Assembly: GCA_963921935.1 (NCBI GenBank)
Contig: OY998175.1
Location: forward strand, 162,438,809-162,502,808
Origin: Galeruca laticollis
Taxonomy: Eukaryota > Arthropoda > Insecta > Coleoptera > Chrysomelidae
DNA: 64,000 bases
Direction: 5' to 3'
Of the stretch, positions 36,391 to 48,294 are shown one piece after another. The notes under the pieces were generated by a model. That model saw only the letters and a program-made list of their open reading frames with translations, ran no database searches and was not told the origin of the DNA. Made by a program: the position numbers and the translations under genes. Each line of letters begins with the position of its first letter. The stretch's first letter is position 1.

Positions 36391-37520
36391 TTGTGAATTC
36401 AAGTGAGAGTGTAAGTTAAATTTAAATTCATTGTGAATGTATTGAGTACGATTTATTTTAAGAATGTATATGCGAATAAGAGAGTGTGCTCATGAGACTA
36501 GAGCAAGTACGAGTGAGTGCAACAACAAGTGAGTAAGAGTAAGTACGAATAAATGTGAATGCAAATGTAAGTACGAGTATAATTGTGAGTAAGGTGCAAT
36601 TGTATACGAGTGAAAGTAATTATGTAAGTGTGACCACGAGTGTTTAGGTATGATGAAAGAGTATTTTCTAACTCTTTTGAGATTGTTTTTATGATTATAG
36701 ACGTTTGTCTTAAGGTGGCCCGGCTCTTTTGCGGGCAAGAATGAGTTTTAAGATGTTTTAATTAACGTAAAGGAGAGTTATTTCTGTTCTCGTCAAGAAA
36801 AGGAGGGTAAGATGTATTAGTATATAATGTTTTTGTCAAGTCGTTTCAAATTCAAAGTGTTGTCAATGTAATTTTTTAAGTAACATATGAGTAAGGGGGG
36901 ATGCTGTTTTCTTCTAAACGTCACCCAAGTGTTTATATTATCCAAAGATCATTTTCTTCAACCAAGTATCATCTTCTTCGCCCAAGTATCTTCTTCTTCT
37001 TTTTCAACCAAGTATGATCTTCTCTTCTTCTTCAACCATATCTTCTTCTTTAACGAAGTATCATCTTCTTCAACCATGTATCTATTTTTTTTATCCAAGT
37101 AATTTTCCTCAATACCTTTTTCCAGGTATTCACGTCCAAGTATATTTTTTTTAATGTCCAAGTCTACATGTCTAAGTTTTTCACAAAGTTTTTTATGTTT
37201 TTCTTAAGTATCACGTATATAAGTTTCACTGTCCTCTTCCAGAGGACTAAAGGTTTTGTTTTCTTGACGAGAAAGAGTTTAAGTAATGAATGAGTGCTAT
37301 CCTGCACTAAAAGAGCGTTGACTAAGAAAGTGAATCGTTTATTCGAGTGTAAGTGTTGGTTTAAGAATGATTTATGAGTTAAGAGTATTTTATGATTTGA
37401 GAGTAACCTTTGATTTTATAAATGTTTTGTGATTTGAGAATGTATTTGAGGGTAAGTTTCGATTAAAAGTGGTTTGGCCACACCAGAAGAATGAGTATGA
37501 TGAGGATGAGAGGGGCTATC
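36390..37520. repeat. Low-complexity minisatellite block inside the BEL element
   Basis: Three textures: GTGAGTGYAAGTACGAGT-like repeats (36390-36660); AAGTATCATCTTCTTCAACC-like repeats (36950-37130); TTTATGAGTTAAGAGTATTT-like repeats (37330-37460). A perfect 15-bp inverted repeat (TTCTCGTCAAGAAAA at 36788-36802 and its complement at 37259-37273) brackets the middle block. No protein-coding sense. Protease-RT-RNase H would be expected here in an intact BEL. Confidence 0.75.
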
Positions 37521-37529
37521 CCTAAGGTA

Positions 37530-39344
37530 TTGTAAATGAATCTGGTCCAGAACAGTACGTTTCTTGACGATAATATTTTGGAGATTGTTGCATTGGTGGT
37601 GAATGGTTAGGGTTTATGTTCAAAGGTCTCAATGATGTGTTTTGTTTGTGTATGTGAGGGGTTAAGTGAGGTAAAGTGTGGTGCTTATTTCTGCAAATGG
37701 CACATACACCGGTAGACGAGCAATGGGTGAACGTGTGTCTGGAGCTCAGATATGCTGTGCAAATTTTGTTATTTAGTATATATTTTTTGCGGTCAAGTGT
37801 AGAGAGTGTTCTGAAGTGAATAAATTTTACGACCTGCTTTGTTACAGAATGAGCATGTTGAAATGTTGATAGGGTTAGAGCTATGAGTTGTGCTACAAGA
37901 GGGCTGATTAAAGGTGTTTCTTGCAAATGAGTTGGGTAACGAATGATCAGCAAGTGAATGTTGAGTTGAAGGTTGTGTTACGAACGAGTATAGATTGCAT
38001 GGTTCATTTAATATGGAATGCAAAGAATGGGTCATGGCGACGATCCTCATTTCTATCGACAGATCTTGTGTCAGGGTTTTGTCTAGGGGGAGAATTGTTT
38101 CAATGGAGTAAAGTGTGATGTCTTTTGTGACATATGCAACATGATTTGACTGAAATACAATTAATTATTGTGTGTTTAGAACCTAGACATGTGAAACACA
38201 TTCTGTTGTCTTTGATGTATTTATTCCGTTCAGGAACAGAATGCCGTCTGAATTTGGAATACACGTAAATTTTGTGGCCTATTTCCTTACAAAATAAGCA
38301 TGTTGGAGATGGATAGGGGGGACTATGATATGCACTAGACAAGGGTTAATTGCGTTGATCATTGTTATGAGGCGAGTGCTGTTCAGGAAGCGAGTGTTGA
38401 TTTGAAAGTAATGTTACCCTGTTGGGTGGTGTGGTCACATTAGAATACTGATTACGATGATGATGAAGATGAGATGTATCAGGTTTAGGATCTTGGGTCA
38501 ACAAGTTTTCCAAAACGGTACATTTTTTAACCAAAAAATCAAAAAAATTATCACTAGTAATTAAATTTTGATCAATCTCTTTTTCTTCAAGAGATCTTTT
38601 AGTACTATAATCTAGTTTTGTTTTCAATATGTGAACAATTAAGGCATCGAATAAATCTTCCTTACCGATGTTTAAGTTTAATAATGAATTTACTATAGAT
38701 CTAGTTTCAGATGTGAATATTCTTAATTGCTGTGCGTTACATTTTGATATATTAATTCAGGCCGTTAAACGGTTAAAATGGGCAGTAACAATCTGCCTTA
38801 TATTATTGTATTTAGATTTTAGTAAGTCTACAGCTACATCAAAATTAGTTTCATTCACTGGTAATTGAGAAATTAAATTTAGCGGGTCACCTTTCAAGTA
38901 TGATTTGAAATAGTAAAATTTTTCAGTTTCGGATGTAAGCCGGGTATTATTTACTATTAATTAATTGAACAGTTCTATAAAGGCAGTATATCGGTATTTC
39001 TATTGATGGCAATCTAATATGCGTTTTATTATGAGAATGTAAGGTTGATTGAGTAATTTGATGAAGTTTGAATTTCAATTTATCGTAAGCATTTTGTAGT
39101 CTGCAGTGTAATGCATAATATTTTTCATCAATCTGGCTTCTATCGTCAAATTCTAATTCAGGATCTTAGGCTATTATTTCTATTTGATCTTGAATCTCAG
39201 AATATTTAGAGCAGTATTTATTTAAGTTATCTATTTGGGATTTGAAAGCATACTTGTCTGACTCGTCCAAATTGTTATGAAACCAGTATGGATACGAGTA
39301 ATTGCTGCCTTACAACTAGCACGTTGTGTTTTTAAAGAATCCAT
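37530..39344 (-). pseudogene. BEL/Pao gag with duplicated Cys-His array
   Basis: Likely ATG at 39344 (MDSLKTQRASCKAAITRI). The capsid-like DUF1759-type region continues through several stops and frame changes; the stretch with IVNSLLNLNIGKEDLFDALI and LEEKEIDQNLITSDNFFDFL is clear. A Cys-rich tail at 38342-38100 (CLFCKEIGHKIY, MCFTCLGSKH, CISVKSCCICHKRHHTLLH) is followed by a second version at about 37900-37620 (CSFCNKAGRKIY, ICTAYLSSRHTFTHC, GVCAICRNKHHTLPHL). The Cys-His array, typical of BEL gag tails and followed by the KHHTLLH peptide, is thus present twice. Non-functional. Confidence 0.75.
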
Positions 39345-39659
39345 TTTATCAATTATATCAATTATTTGACATAAATATTTGACATAAAATTCAAATCAAT
39401 GTGTCATATTAGGTATTTAAGTAATATTTTATGATGTACATGATTGTTTTCCAAAATTGATATGAGGGAGTGTTATTAAATGTCCAAACTAAATTTGAAA
39501 TTATAAAATGTAATAAATTTTATCCGTCATATATACCTTATTTGTCTTCTTCGTTTTCACTGCGAACTTGCGTACTGCCTCGAAGAATTTCAATTTCCTC
39601 GTGGATTTGAACCTCCAACACTGCTCTCAATTCAGGACTAAATTCTTGAGCTTTTTTCT
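39345..39659 (-). other. BEL leader
   Basis: Non-coding 5' region between the primer binding site and the gag ATG. No ORF recognised. Confidence 0.5.
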
Positions 39660-39685
39660 GGTTCGATCCGGCTACAGAAGGGCCA
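39660..39685 (-). other. BEL primer binding site, resembling a tRNA 3' end
   Basis: Directly abuts the LTR. The plus strand reads GGTTCGATCCGGCT and ends GAAGGGCCA. This looks like a tRNA T-arm running into an acceptor end with CCA. By eye the nearest is tRNA-Tyr, with a 2-nt insertion. Identity is tentative. Confidence 0.5.
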
Positions 39686-40357
39686 TGTTTTGCGTTTTCC
39701 TCTTTAATGTTGGAAAAGCAAAATGCGGAATGTCGTATTCTCCTTTATGGTAATGTGCTCTGAAGGGCCAATCGTCCTAATATGACGATAATGAATGCTT
39801 TTACATGTATGAATTGGTTGTTATGTGAAAATGAAATTCGATGGTTTCATACACTTTTCTTTATATTTTTATTACTTACATTTTCTTCTTTATATACCCG
39901 CGTCACAATGAAGAATTCACAAATGCTTATTAAAAGATGCAATCATATTTTTTTTCACGTTTTTATCAAATGTATGACAATATGTGTCGTTAGATTTTTT
40001 AATGCTTTTTTATGACTTGATTAACAACGTTTTTTTTATATATCATGAAATGAATGAATATGGGTTGTTATGGATATTTTATATGTCGTTTAAAGTGGGT
40101 GATAACAAGGAAAGTTATGTGAGAATGTAACCAATGGGAAATAGAGATTTAAATGAAACTGTCATATGACTGTTGAAACTCAGTCGATGCATATAGTTTT
40201 GTGGACAAAGAAATTGATATATAGTTATCTGTGGTTTTTTTATATGAAATGAAGTTTGGAATGGATTTTGTAAAATTATAAAATACAGCGTGAAGATAAA
40301 GTAATAATTTATGTAAGAATTAACAGTAGGAATTTGAGTGTTTCTCAAATTCGTACA
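39686..40357 (-). repeat. BEL 5' LTR (672 bp)
   Basis: TGTTTTGCG...CGTACA on the plus strand. It is uninterrupted and therefore shows the empty mariner site (GATATATAGTTAT at about 40216). Followed by CCCCT. Confidence 0.92.
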
Positions 40358-40362
40358 CCCCT

Positions 40363-40569
40363 TATCAGCTTAACTTCAATATTCCGCAATAAAATATGGT
40401 ATGTCGAATTTACCTCGTACTTGTGGGGAAATATGATCAGGCTATAGGTAAAAAATAATTCAAATCAAAAGTCGAAAAAAAATTCTTTCATTGGATATGT
40501 AGGCAAAAGGCTAGTGGTTGTACACTAATTTTTTCAGATTTTTATTAGTTTTCAGGTATTTTTTCAAGA
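40363..40569. other. Stretch without a gene
   Basis: AT-rich. The phrase GTCGAATTTACCTCG occurs at about 40412 and again at about 40587. Nothing else recognised. Confidence 0.4.
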
Positions 40570-40925
40570 AAAACATTAAATTTTAGTCGAATTTACCTCG
40601 GTTGACGCTAGTAAAAAATGATCAAATTTATCGAATTCCTTCTGAAAATCAGTATAAATGACATTCACTCGTTCTACCCGATCCAAAACTTCGACGGAAA
40701 ATTGGGTAAAGTAGATTATATTTGTAATTGTAGATCCTTTTATCATAAAACCGTGTTAATATTCACTTATCATATTATTAACAGAGGGATATACAATGTC
40801 ATACAGTATGACTTCAAAAAGTTTTCCAAAATCACGCTAAATAGCTATGGGTCTATAAATACTGATAAGGGTGGCATCATTTTTTTATAAACAGGTAAAA
40901 TTTTATTTGTTTTCCATATAGTTGG
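40570..40925 (-). pseudogene. LINE reverse-transcriptase scrap
   Basis: The minus strand reads, with two stops, ISIYRPIAI...HGFMIKGSTITNIIYFTQ and later VIYTDFQKEFDKFDHFLL. These correspond to the RT blocks YRPIS, QHGF..GRST and the first-Asp block YTDFxKAFD. The catalytic YADD part is missing. A block just beyond (about 40935-41010) is shared with 15109-15185. Confidence 0.6.
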
Positions 40926-41090
40926 ATACGGTTTTATTACTTTTCCGCCGAACCCTATCTAATATGCGAAAAATGTATTGGTTTACCCCAAAAAATGTTG
41001 GAATTTTGGATTTTTTTGGAATTATTTTTTCGTTTTTCGGTGAGAACCACACTAAAAACGATTTTTAGAAAAAAAACTCCTGTGTGTATG

Positions 41091-41120
41091 TCGCCGTCGT
41101 CGTCGTCGTTGTCGTCGGCC
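41091..41120. repeat. (GTC)n microsatellite
   Basis: Short imperfect CGT/GTC run (CCGTCGTCGTCGTCGTTGTC). Confidence 0.9.
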
Positions 41121-41179
41121 ACTTTTCGTGACATGTCTTGTTAGCACGATACAGCCTCTGGAGTGTATACAAGTGACCA

Positions 41180-42119
41180 ATTTTATGATTGGATTTGTTC
41201 AGAGCATGTCATAGATCAGAGCTGTCCATCTGCAAGTATCCCAAAGGCCGCTTTAAAAAAATATGTGATTTGAAGGGCCGCATTATAAAATACTTCGCAT
41301 GCAACTTTATCAGTGAGGTATGGTATACAAAGAAAAAACGCGTTTGTATTATTATTTTAATTTCTTCAAAAATTATCAAGTTGGAAAAAAATTTGTGGGA
41401 AGTTTGTGGACGTTGGTTTTCACTAACTCGTGCATCAATATAAACGTTGATATTTGTTGTTCATAAACAAAGCCACTGAGTAAGTGACTTATCATAGAGG
41501 GAACATCTATATTTTGATTTTATACATTTCATGGTGGAAAAGCTGCTTTCGCAGAGATATGTGCTTCCCAGCATTGAGCCCAGTGTAAGTCCTAAGTTCC
41601 GCAAGTTGGGGTATCGTTCTACTTGCAGCAACTTGAAAAAGTCCAACCCACTTTCCGTTCTTATTTGGTAAAAAGGATCTGATTGCAAATCACACAAATA
41701 AGGGACTGAGTAAAAACTGACACATCTCTCTTTCAGTTTTTTCATTGTCGCTAAATCGATTTTCGAATTCTTCTGCAATTATGTCAATGTATTTTATGTG
41801 AGGTAAATTTGAAACTTCCTCCAAATCCTTCATTTCTTCAAAATGCTCATTAAAACTTGGAAAAAAGAAAAATAATTTGTTTCTAATGAAGACTTGAAAT
41901 GCTTAATTTTACTTTTAAATCCATTTATGTGTCCAAATAAGTTGGCAATATTCTGCTGTTTTCCATGTAGCTTCAAATTCAGTTCGTTAAGGTGAGATGT
42001 CAGGTCTGTTAAAAATGCAAGGTCTGCTAAAAATTGTACATCTACCATTCGATTTACCATGTCCGTAGTGTTAGAAAAATATGTATCTCCTTGCGTAAAG
42101 CGAAGAATAGTTGCAAACA
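41180..42119 (-). pseudogene. hAT transposase C-terminal fragment
   Basis: Minus-strand frames at 42060-41830 (FLADLAFLTDLTSHLNELNL and KLHGKQQNIANLFGHI) and 41778-41461 (YPNLRNLGLTLGSMLGSTYL, CESSFSTMKCIKSKYRCSL) match the insertion and dimerisation domains of the hAT group that includes GTF2IRD2/ZBED-like transposases. A frameshift and a stop lie between. The 3' non-coding part (to about 41180) holds AAGGCCGCTTTAAAAAAATA and GAAGGGCCGC, typical of hAT subterminal DNA. The 5' side is cut at 42119 by the jockey-like LINE. Confidence 0.75.
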
Positions 42120-45060
42120 GTTTAAAATATCTTTATTAACAATTATTTTTCAATTTATATTTACAAAGGTGGTGAAAAAATGTACGTAGTAGGGCCGATG
42201 GACTGGCATTTTCCACTACCTTGGTGTAGATCTGGATCGATATATGATTCCTTGCCTGATGGCATTACTCATTTATTTTGGTTGAATTTAATAACTTTGT
42301 TCCGAATATACAAATGTGACTCCCCAGATATTTCAACTGTGTTGTCCCTGAGAACCGGCTGAAAAACAGGGTTTCAAAATCGAATAGAGTTTAGTTTATG
42401 AGGGGCAGCAACATGACTGAAGTTTGTAAGGGGTGTATGTTATGTCTGTTGAAAGTGACTGTTTTGAATAGGGCTGTTGTAGTCCCTACATGATGATTTG
42501 GATTTTTAGGAAGTAAACAACTTGTTATGCGAATAGTGTACCATGCAGAAGCCTACACCCACTATCAAGAGTGTCTTCTGCGCGACTGACGGCTCTGAGT
42601 GTCGCGAAAATGTTTAGGGATACAGGGGTTATAAAAATTCGTAGATATTTTAGTTATGAAGTCCTTGATAGTGGGCAAGTCTGCTTGTTCATGTAAACAG
42701 ATATTTTTGGGAAGTCTAGGATAAACCGTTGTGTGTTTTATTGCCATGCGTAGACACCTGCAGCGTATTGAAGTTGTGTTTTGTAGCGGTGAAATAGGCT
42801 TGAGCAGCGTAAGTTAAGATTGGGCGTATGATGTGTGTTTATATATTGTGATTTTGTTTGTGGTTGAGAGATTACTATTCTTACAAATTAACGGGTACAA
42901 CTAGCTCATTGCAATTTTGGCTTTTAATACCTGTTGGGCAATATGCGCATTGGCGTTGGTGTTGCCATGCACGGTATAACCCAAGTATTTTAACGTATTA
43001 CTGGCTGTTAAGTATTGACCATCTATACACAGCTGTAATTGCAATGAGTTTTTTCTTGCTCTCCTTGTGAGTAATAAGTACTCTGTTTTGGAGGTGTTAA
43101 TCGTAAGTTTGTTATCTCTCATGTATGATAAAATATGTGTGTTGATATGTGTTTGAACGTTGAGTAGTGCTATGTCTGATGTTGAAGCAGATGATACGAA
43201 ACAGGTATCGTCCGCATACATGGCAGTAAGGATTTTTGGGGAAGTTGAGAGATCATGGGTAAATAATGAGTACAACAAAGGTGATAAAACTGATCCTTGA
43301 GGAACGCCGGCTTGAATCGGGAACGGTCCCGCCAGTCCGTCGTTCACCTTAGAGTAAAATTTTCGATTATTGATGTACGACTTTATAATTTTAATTAAAT
43401 AGTCAGGCAATTTTAGTTTTATCAGTTTGTATAATAACCCCTCGTGTCATACGGAGTCAAAGGCTTTCTGTATGTCTATGGCAACCATTACTGATTTTTT
43501 TTTGGAAAAAAAGCCTTCTCTTATGTAATTAAACACCCTAATGAATTGAGCTACCATACTGTGACCGCCCCTGAAACCGTATTGCTCAAGAGGTATTATC
43601 TTATTTTTGTTAACGTATGTTTGAATTCTATTCAATATAATTTTGTCTATCACCTTTTCCATATTATTTAACAAGGATATGGGTTTGTAATTATCCACAT
43701 AACAGTGTTGTTTATTAGCTTTGATAATGGAGATGAGATTGGCAGTCTTGAGCATATCTGGATAGTTGCCAGTTTTAATTATGTAATTAGCTATATACGT
43801 TAATTGAACTATCGCTTTTTTGGGTAAACCCTTTAGGAAGATATTAGGTATACCATCAACCCCGGGCGCTGTTTTATTTTTAAGAGTATTAATTGTGTTG
43901 TATATTTTATATGTGGTAACTAAGTTTTTCGTGTGCAGAATGTGTGTTTTATGTAAGTGATTTAATACTGTGTGGGTGATGTTGAAAAGATGTTGTATTG
44001 TTTGTGAAATTGTTTTAAAAATACTCCCCAAAAACTCCAGCGATCTCTGATTTTTGAGTATAGGTTTTGCGGTTTGATATAATTTTTGTAATTTCCTGTT
44101 TGGTGCCTTTCAGTTTTCTTGTAATTCTCCATAGCGAGTTATCTTAAGGTGACAGTTTGTCTAGAAATATTTTCCAAGTATAGTTACGATATTTCTTTAT
44201 TAATATGTTTATTGTATTTTGATAATGTTTTTGTATTTTGATAATGTTTTATAATATTTTTTTCGTTGTCGTCTCTAGAAGCTTGCCGCCTACGTCGAAT
44301 TATGTTTTTGTCTTTTATTATTTTAATTATATAATCGGGAAAGGTGTTAAGGTTTTGAGGTTTAGGTTTCCAAGTAGTGGTTTTGTTTCTTGCTGTAATG
44401 ATTGTTTCTTGTAAGTTTTGTATTGTGTTTGATAATTGATTTATGTCTTTAATTTTGTCTGTAATCGTTAAGTGTTCGTTTAAGTATTTTCTGTATTGTG
44501 TCCAATTAGTAGTTGTGTAGCCGTATATTTTTATCGGTGAGGGATGTATAGCGTGTGTTATTTTAAGTTCTAGTAGGATAGGATCATGATCGGAGTTGAA
44601 CCCCTCCATTGACACACCAGGCGGAAAATAAATGAATACAGTACAATAAAATATTTCCCTGTTATTATCTTACATCCTACTATATCTACATGGAAAAAGT
44701 TTGATTTAGAGATATCAACATTAATTGTAGAAACACTAAAACTGTTACGAACTGCTATTAACGATCCACCTCCAGTTTTTAATTTGTAGCTGCAAAGTTT
44801 CTGTCATTTCTAAATACAATATATTCGCTTAGAAATAGCTCAAAACTGCTAACACTGAAGTTTAATAATGCTTCACAGAAGCAGTTAAAGTATTGACTAG
44901 AGACTATCATTATTTTGTTTAGATTTTCATTGTTTTACTATAAAGTGCAAATTCTGGCACGATTTTGGAACTGGAGAAAATGTGTTACTTCCCCAGGTTC
45001 CATTGATATCAATGGGTCTTCCATTCCAATTCAAAATATTTCAGTTTCCAATAGAATTGC
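42120..45060 (-). mobile_element. LINE-D: jockey-like retrotransposon, 5' truncated, decayed
   Basis: The 3' end is at about 42120 with an AATAAA-like signal. Minus-strand pieces: endonuclease (about 44800-44600, TGGGSLIAVRNSFSVSTIN and SDHDPILLEL), linker (44615-44184) and RT at 44031-43447 (KNKTAPGVDGIPNIFL, YKPISLLNNMEKVIDKI, EQYGFRGGHS, AIDIQKAFDSV). 43410-42901 follows (GVPQGSVLSPLLYSLF, AMYADDTCFVSS, LKYLGYTVHG), then a C-terminal region to 42565. At least four frame breaks. The right end, between 44820 and 45060, is uncertain. Confidence 0.78.
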
Positions 45061-45275
45061 CATTCCCTAGGACTGTTATTAATTACAACTATGCGTAGGC
45101 AGGGCGGGTTGCATTATCTAATAGACACATCATAAAATGTAATACTTTTCATTGTTACTCCAATTCCATTACGAATAAGTCTATCAAGTATTATAGTCAG
45201 CATTTCACGAAAACCAATGGAACCATTCAAATTATCTATTTGAGATGAACAAAAAGGTTCGGTTATCATTGGCAG

Positions 45276-45662
45276 CATTAGGCAGTCGGCCTATGTGCGA
45301 GCGAAACGAAAAAGTTAAGCGAAAATAATATTTCAGTAAATTAGTTACAGTACTTTTAAATATACCCTCGGCCGTTTCAGCTAAACTAAATGAAGATTGA
45401 ATCCTTAGTTTCGATTATTTCGATTTAGCTCGTGACAGATTCGGACGAAGTTTTGACTCATTTTAAATAAATGTATACTTCCTCCCTCTTAAAAAGGTAG
45501 CTGACAACTAAAAAACACCGAAAACGGATCCTCGTCCGTATTTTGTGCAACTAAACGAAAATCGTTTCCAGTAGTTGCTCAAACTTAGTTTAGTTCAAAC
45601 CATTAGTTCCATTTAGCACAGCTTAGTTTCGTTTCGCTCGAAGTGGGCACCTGGCTTTAATC
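45276..45662. mobile_element. Candidate MITE with GAGCGAAACGAAA inverted repeats
   Basis: Left end GGCCTATGTGCGAGCGAAAC and right end, on the other strand, AGGTGCCCACTTCGAGCGAA share a core GCGAGCGAAACGAAA in inverted orientation, about 340 bp apart. Internal sequence has further AAACTAAGT/GTTTAGT symmetric words. No ORF. The right end lies about 65 bp from the OGDH splice donor. Confidence 0.5.
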
Positions 45663-45727
45663 TAATAAACGTTTTACTCATTTATTTTCCCGCACGGTAC
45701 CATGATAATTATATTGCTTATATTTAC

Positions 45728-45908
45728 CAGTACAATATGGAGAAGATCCTTGTACTTTTTTATCAGTTGTGAAACCAATTTGATTGTTGGCGACTACATG
45801 TATTACTCCGTGTGTAGTATAACAGGGAACTTCAGATATGTTCATCAGTTCGAAATTGATTCCTTGACCTGTCAAAGCTGCATCTCCATGAATAATGACT
45901 GCCATTAC
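45728..45908 (-). CDS. 2-oxoglutarate dehydrogenase E1-like, upstream exon
   Basis: A 181-bp minus-strand exon between TTTTAAG| (acceptor, 45910-45909) and G|GTAAAT (donor, 45727). It encodes VMAVIIHGDAALTGQGINFE, then ISEVPCYTTHGVIHVVANNQ, IGFTTDKKVQGSSPYCT and the first base of the next codon. The HGDAA...GQG and NNQIGFTT blocks are hallmarks of the OGDH E1 core, where thiamine diphosphate and metal are bound. Begins in phase 0 and ends in phase 1; open throughout. The Met within it is not a start: the exon must be preceded by others encoding the N-terminal half, which I did not find between here and 64000. Confidence 0.9.
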
Positions 45909-48022
45909 CTTAAAATCAACACCAAAAATATTAGAATTAGTTAGTAATAGTACAATAGGTCAATCGAAATTCTACTTATGAGCTGATAAGATCGCGGAGC
46001 TAATAAGAATGGGGTGTGTACTGAAACACTGTTGATGTATGAAACAGTATGGATAGTATTGCGGAGCTACTAATCTTTGGATTCACGAGAACAAATAAAA
46101 GGGAGTTCAGTTCGTCAATGAATTTTTGAATAGGATTAATTATTTTTGGAACAACGTAGCTCTGTTTTCCCGCGAAAACAGCTTCTAGAAATATGAAATT
46201 CAAATTAAATGACGTTAGCATCAACGATACTCTAGAGAGAGTGTTAGTAAAATACCTAGATAAAGTGTAGGTACACCTGAATTTAGAAAGGAAGGCTTTT
46301 TTAACAATCACTCTTTAGTCGCGCATGTAACTGAGAGATACATGCTTTTGTTAATTACAGATTTCTCAAAAACAGCCAATGATAAGATTATCAAATGCAG
46401 AGTATTCCCGGTCCAATCTGTTTTGAATCATTTTCTAGAAGGGTAAACCCAAGTGGCCGTTATTGTTATTGTCGGAAAACCCAAATGGCGTCGGCCATGT
46501 ATGTACCTGCTATAGCATGACTATTCTCGTTGAACTTTTGTTTTAACCAATATCGATTATTTCAAAATCTTGTGCTTTGAAAACGTTCTAAGTTGTGAAA
46601 ATCAGTTGTTAAATATTTACTTTTGTTTGAAAATGAGTATGATAAAGTTTTTTGATTTTTCAAAACCGGAAGATGCCGAAGAAGCTTGGACGGTTAAACA
46701 TTATTTTCTTACTTTTTTTCCATCTACGTCTCCTTTGAAGAATTGCTCTCCTCTTACTTTACCCAGCACAGCAGGCAGAGCACATCCCAGATGAGATGGG
46801 TTAGCCACCAAAGCAATTTTTACTTGTTTATTTGTTACTCGATTCATTCTGTAAAAATTCAAGATATTTTTGAAGTGGGATAAATGAACGCCCCTTCATG
46901 CAGCGCTACAGTGAAAATTTATACTGACAGTATAAAAGTCACTGTAAGCAACACTACAGTGACTCTATACAGGATAGTGGCGACAATGAGTGTCTTGTTT
47001 TCCATTCGATAGTTGTCTCACGTGACATTGTTTATTCTCAAGACGTAGTGTGCTTTTTCTTGTCTTTTTGCGAGGTTTTTCGTTGTACTCAAGTTATTGG
47101 ATTTTCATAAGTGTTGTGATTACCTTTAATTGGTCAGTGAATATTATGAGTCTAATTTACAAAAATACAAAAATTAGAGCACTGGATTTATGGTTTCTAG
47201 TTAATTGAGAAACAATAGGGTATTGTTTCTTTGGAATACTTAGGTACGTTTAAATTGTCTTAAATTTCTCACGTATACGTATCCGTAACGAACTGCGCAT
47301 GTGTAGACCCGTTATGGGTCAGCAGATACGATGCGTTGAACAGATTGCTACGTCCCCTACTCCGTATACGTATCTGTATCCCGATCAAAATCAGTATTCT
47401 GTGCTATTTTACAGGTCTTCTTTGATATTGGTTTGGTTTGGTTATAACCACAACCAGGGCCTCCTTAAGGGTTACTGGCACTTGTGTGCAAAAAAGTATT
47501 TTGGCGCCCCTTCAGGCATTTTGGATCATGTTTTTTAAAGGTTGGTAGGTAGGTAGGTGCTTGAAATAAAGAAAAAAACTAACTTTAGAAGTCATATTTA
47601 TTTGTAGACTAATATATGAAAATAAAACAAACAGAATAAAATCATAACCAAATAAATTGTTGTTCACTCCCATTGTAAAGCATTTACTTAACTAATGGGG
47701 TACAGAAAATCAGATACTTCTGATAATAAATACCTAGGTAACTTCGTTATAAAATCAAAAATAATAGCTAGGTACAATAGAAAAATAAAAAAATAGCTAT
47801 CGCCGTAGCGATATTTTCAGAGACTTTGCCGTTGTAAATTCATTAATTACATCGCTAAAATTCATACCATCAAACATTTCTTGTTCAATTGCTAATATTG
47901 CTAGCCCAGACAATCTTACTTGAAGCATTGTCGATCTCAAATAATTTTTAATTTTCAAAAAGATCAGAAGTTACAGATACAGGCAATGTCAAAAGAATTC
48001 TTAGTGAAACGCTTACATTTGG

Positions 48023-48026
<4 letters not shown>
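45909..48026. other. Upstream intron, no gene recognised
   Basis: AT-rich. A 9-bp-stem hairpin (GTCACTGTA...TACAGTGAC) lies at about 46951-46976, and an ORF at 46570-46794 with MSMIKFFDFSKPEDAEEAWT has no family I can name. A 103-residue minus-strand frame at 46000-46311 is likewise unrecognised. Confidence 0.4.
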
Positions 48027-48066
<40 letters not shown>

Positions 48067-48253
48067 CACACACACACACACATTTCTTCCTTAATAAATA
48101 TATTGTGTCACATTTTGGGAAGAGAGTTTTATATTTTACCGCATTTGAAATATTTTTTAATAATTTTCAGCTTTTCCACTTATTAGATTAAGATAAATAA
48201 CGTGTGATAGTTTAGCACCTGAAATTTCCAGTCATTTTTGTTTTTAGAAAGTA

Positions 48254-48291
<38 letters not shown>
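48027..48291. repeat. Two (TA)n tracts and a (CA)n tract
   Basis: (TA)n at 48027-48061 followed by (CA)8 at 48066-48081, and a second (TA)n at 48255-48291. Confidence 0.9.

Positions 48292-48294
<3 letters not shown>

Noticed and set aside
39568..40348. Small ORFs at 39568-39753, 39782-40015 and 40115-40348
   Set aside because: They fall in the BEL leader and LTR and are repeated, partly broken, in the other LTR.
41091..41120. GTC repeat as a possible CRISPR or regulatory array
   Set aside because: Plain trinucleotide microsatellite without spacers.
46570..46794. Short ORF with MSMIKFFDFSKPEDAEE as a possible upstream OGDH exon
   Set aside because: It is on the opposite strand from the gene and has no OGDH motifs.
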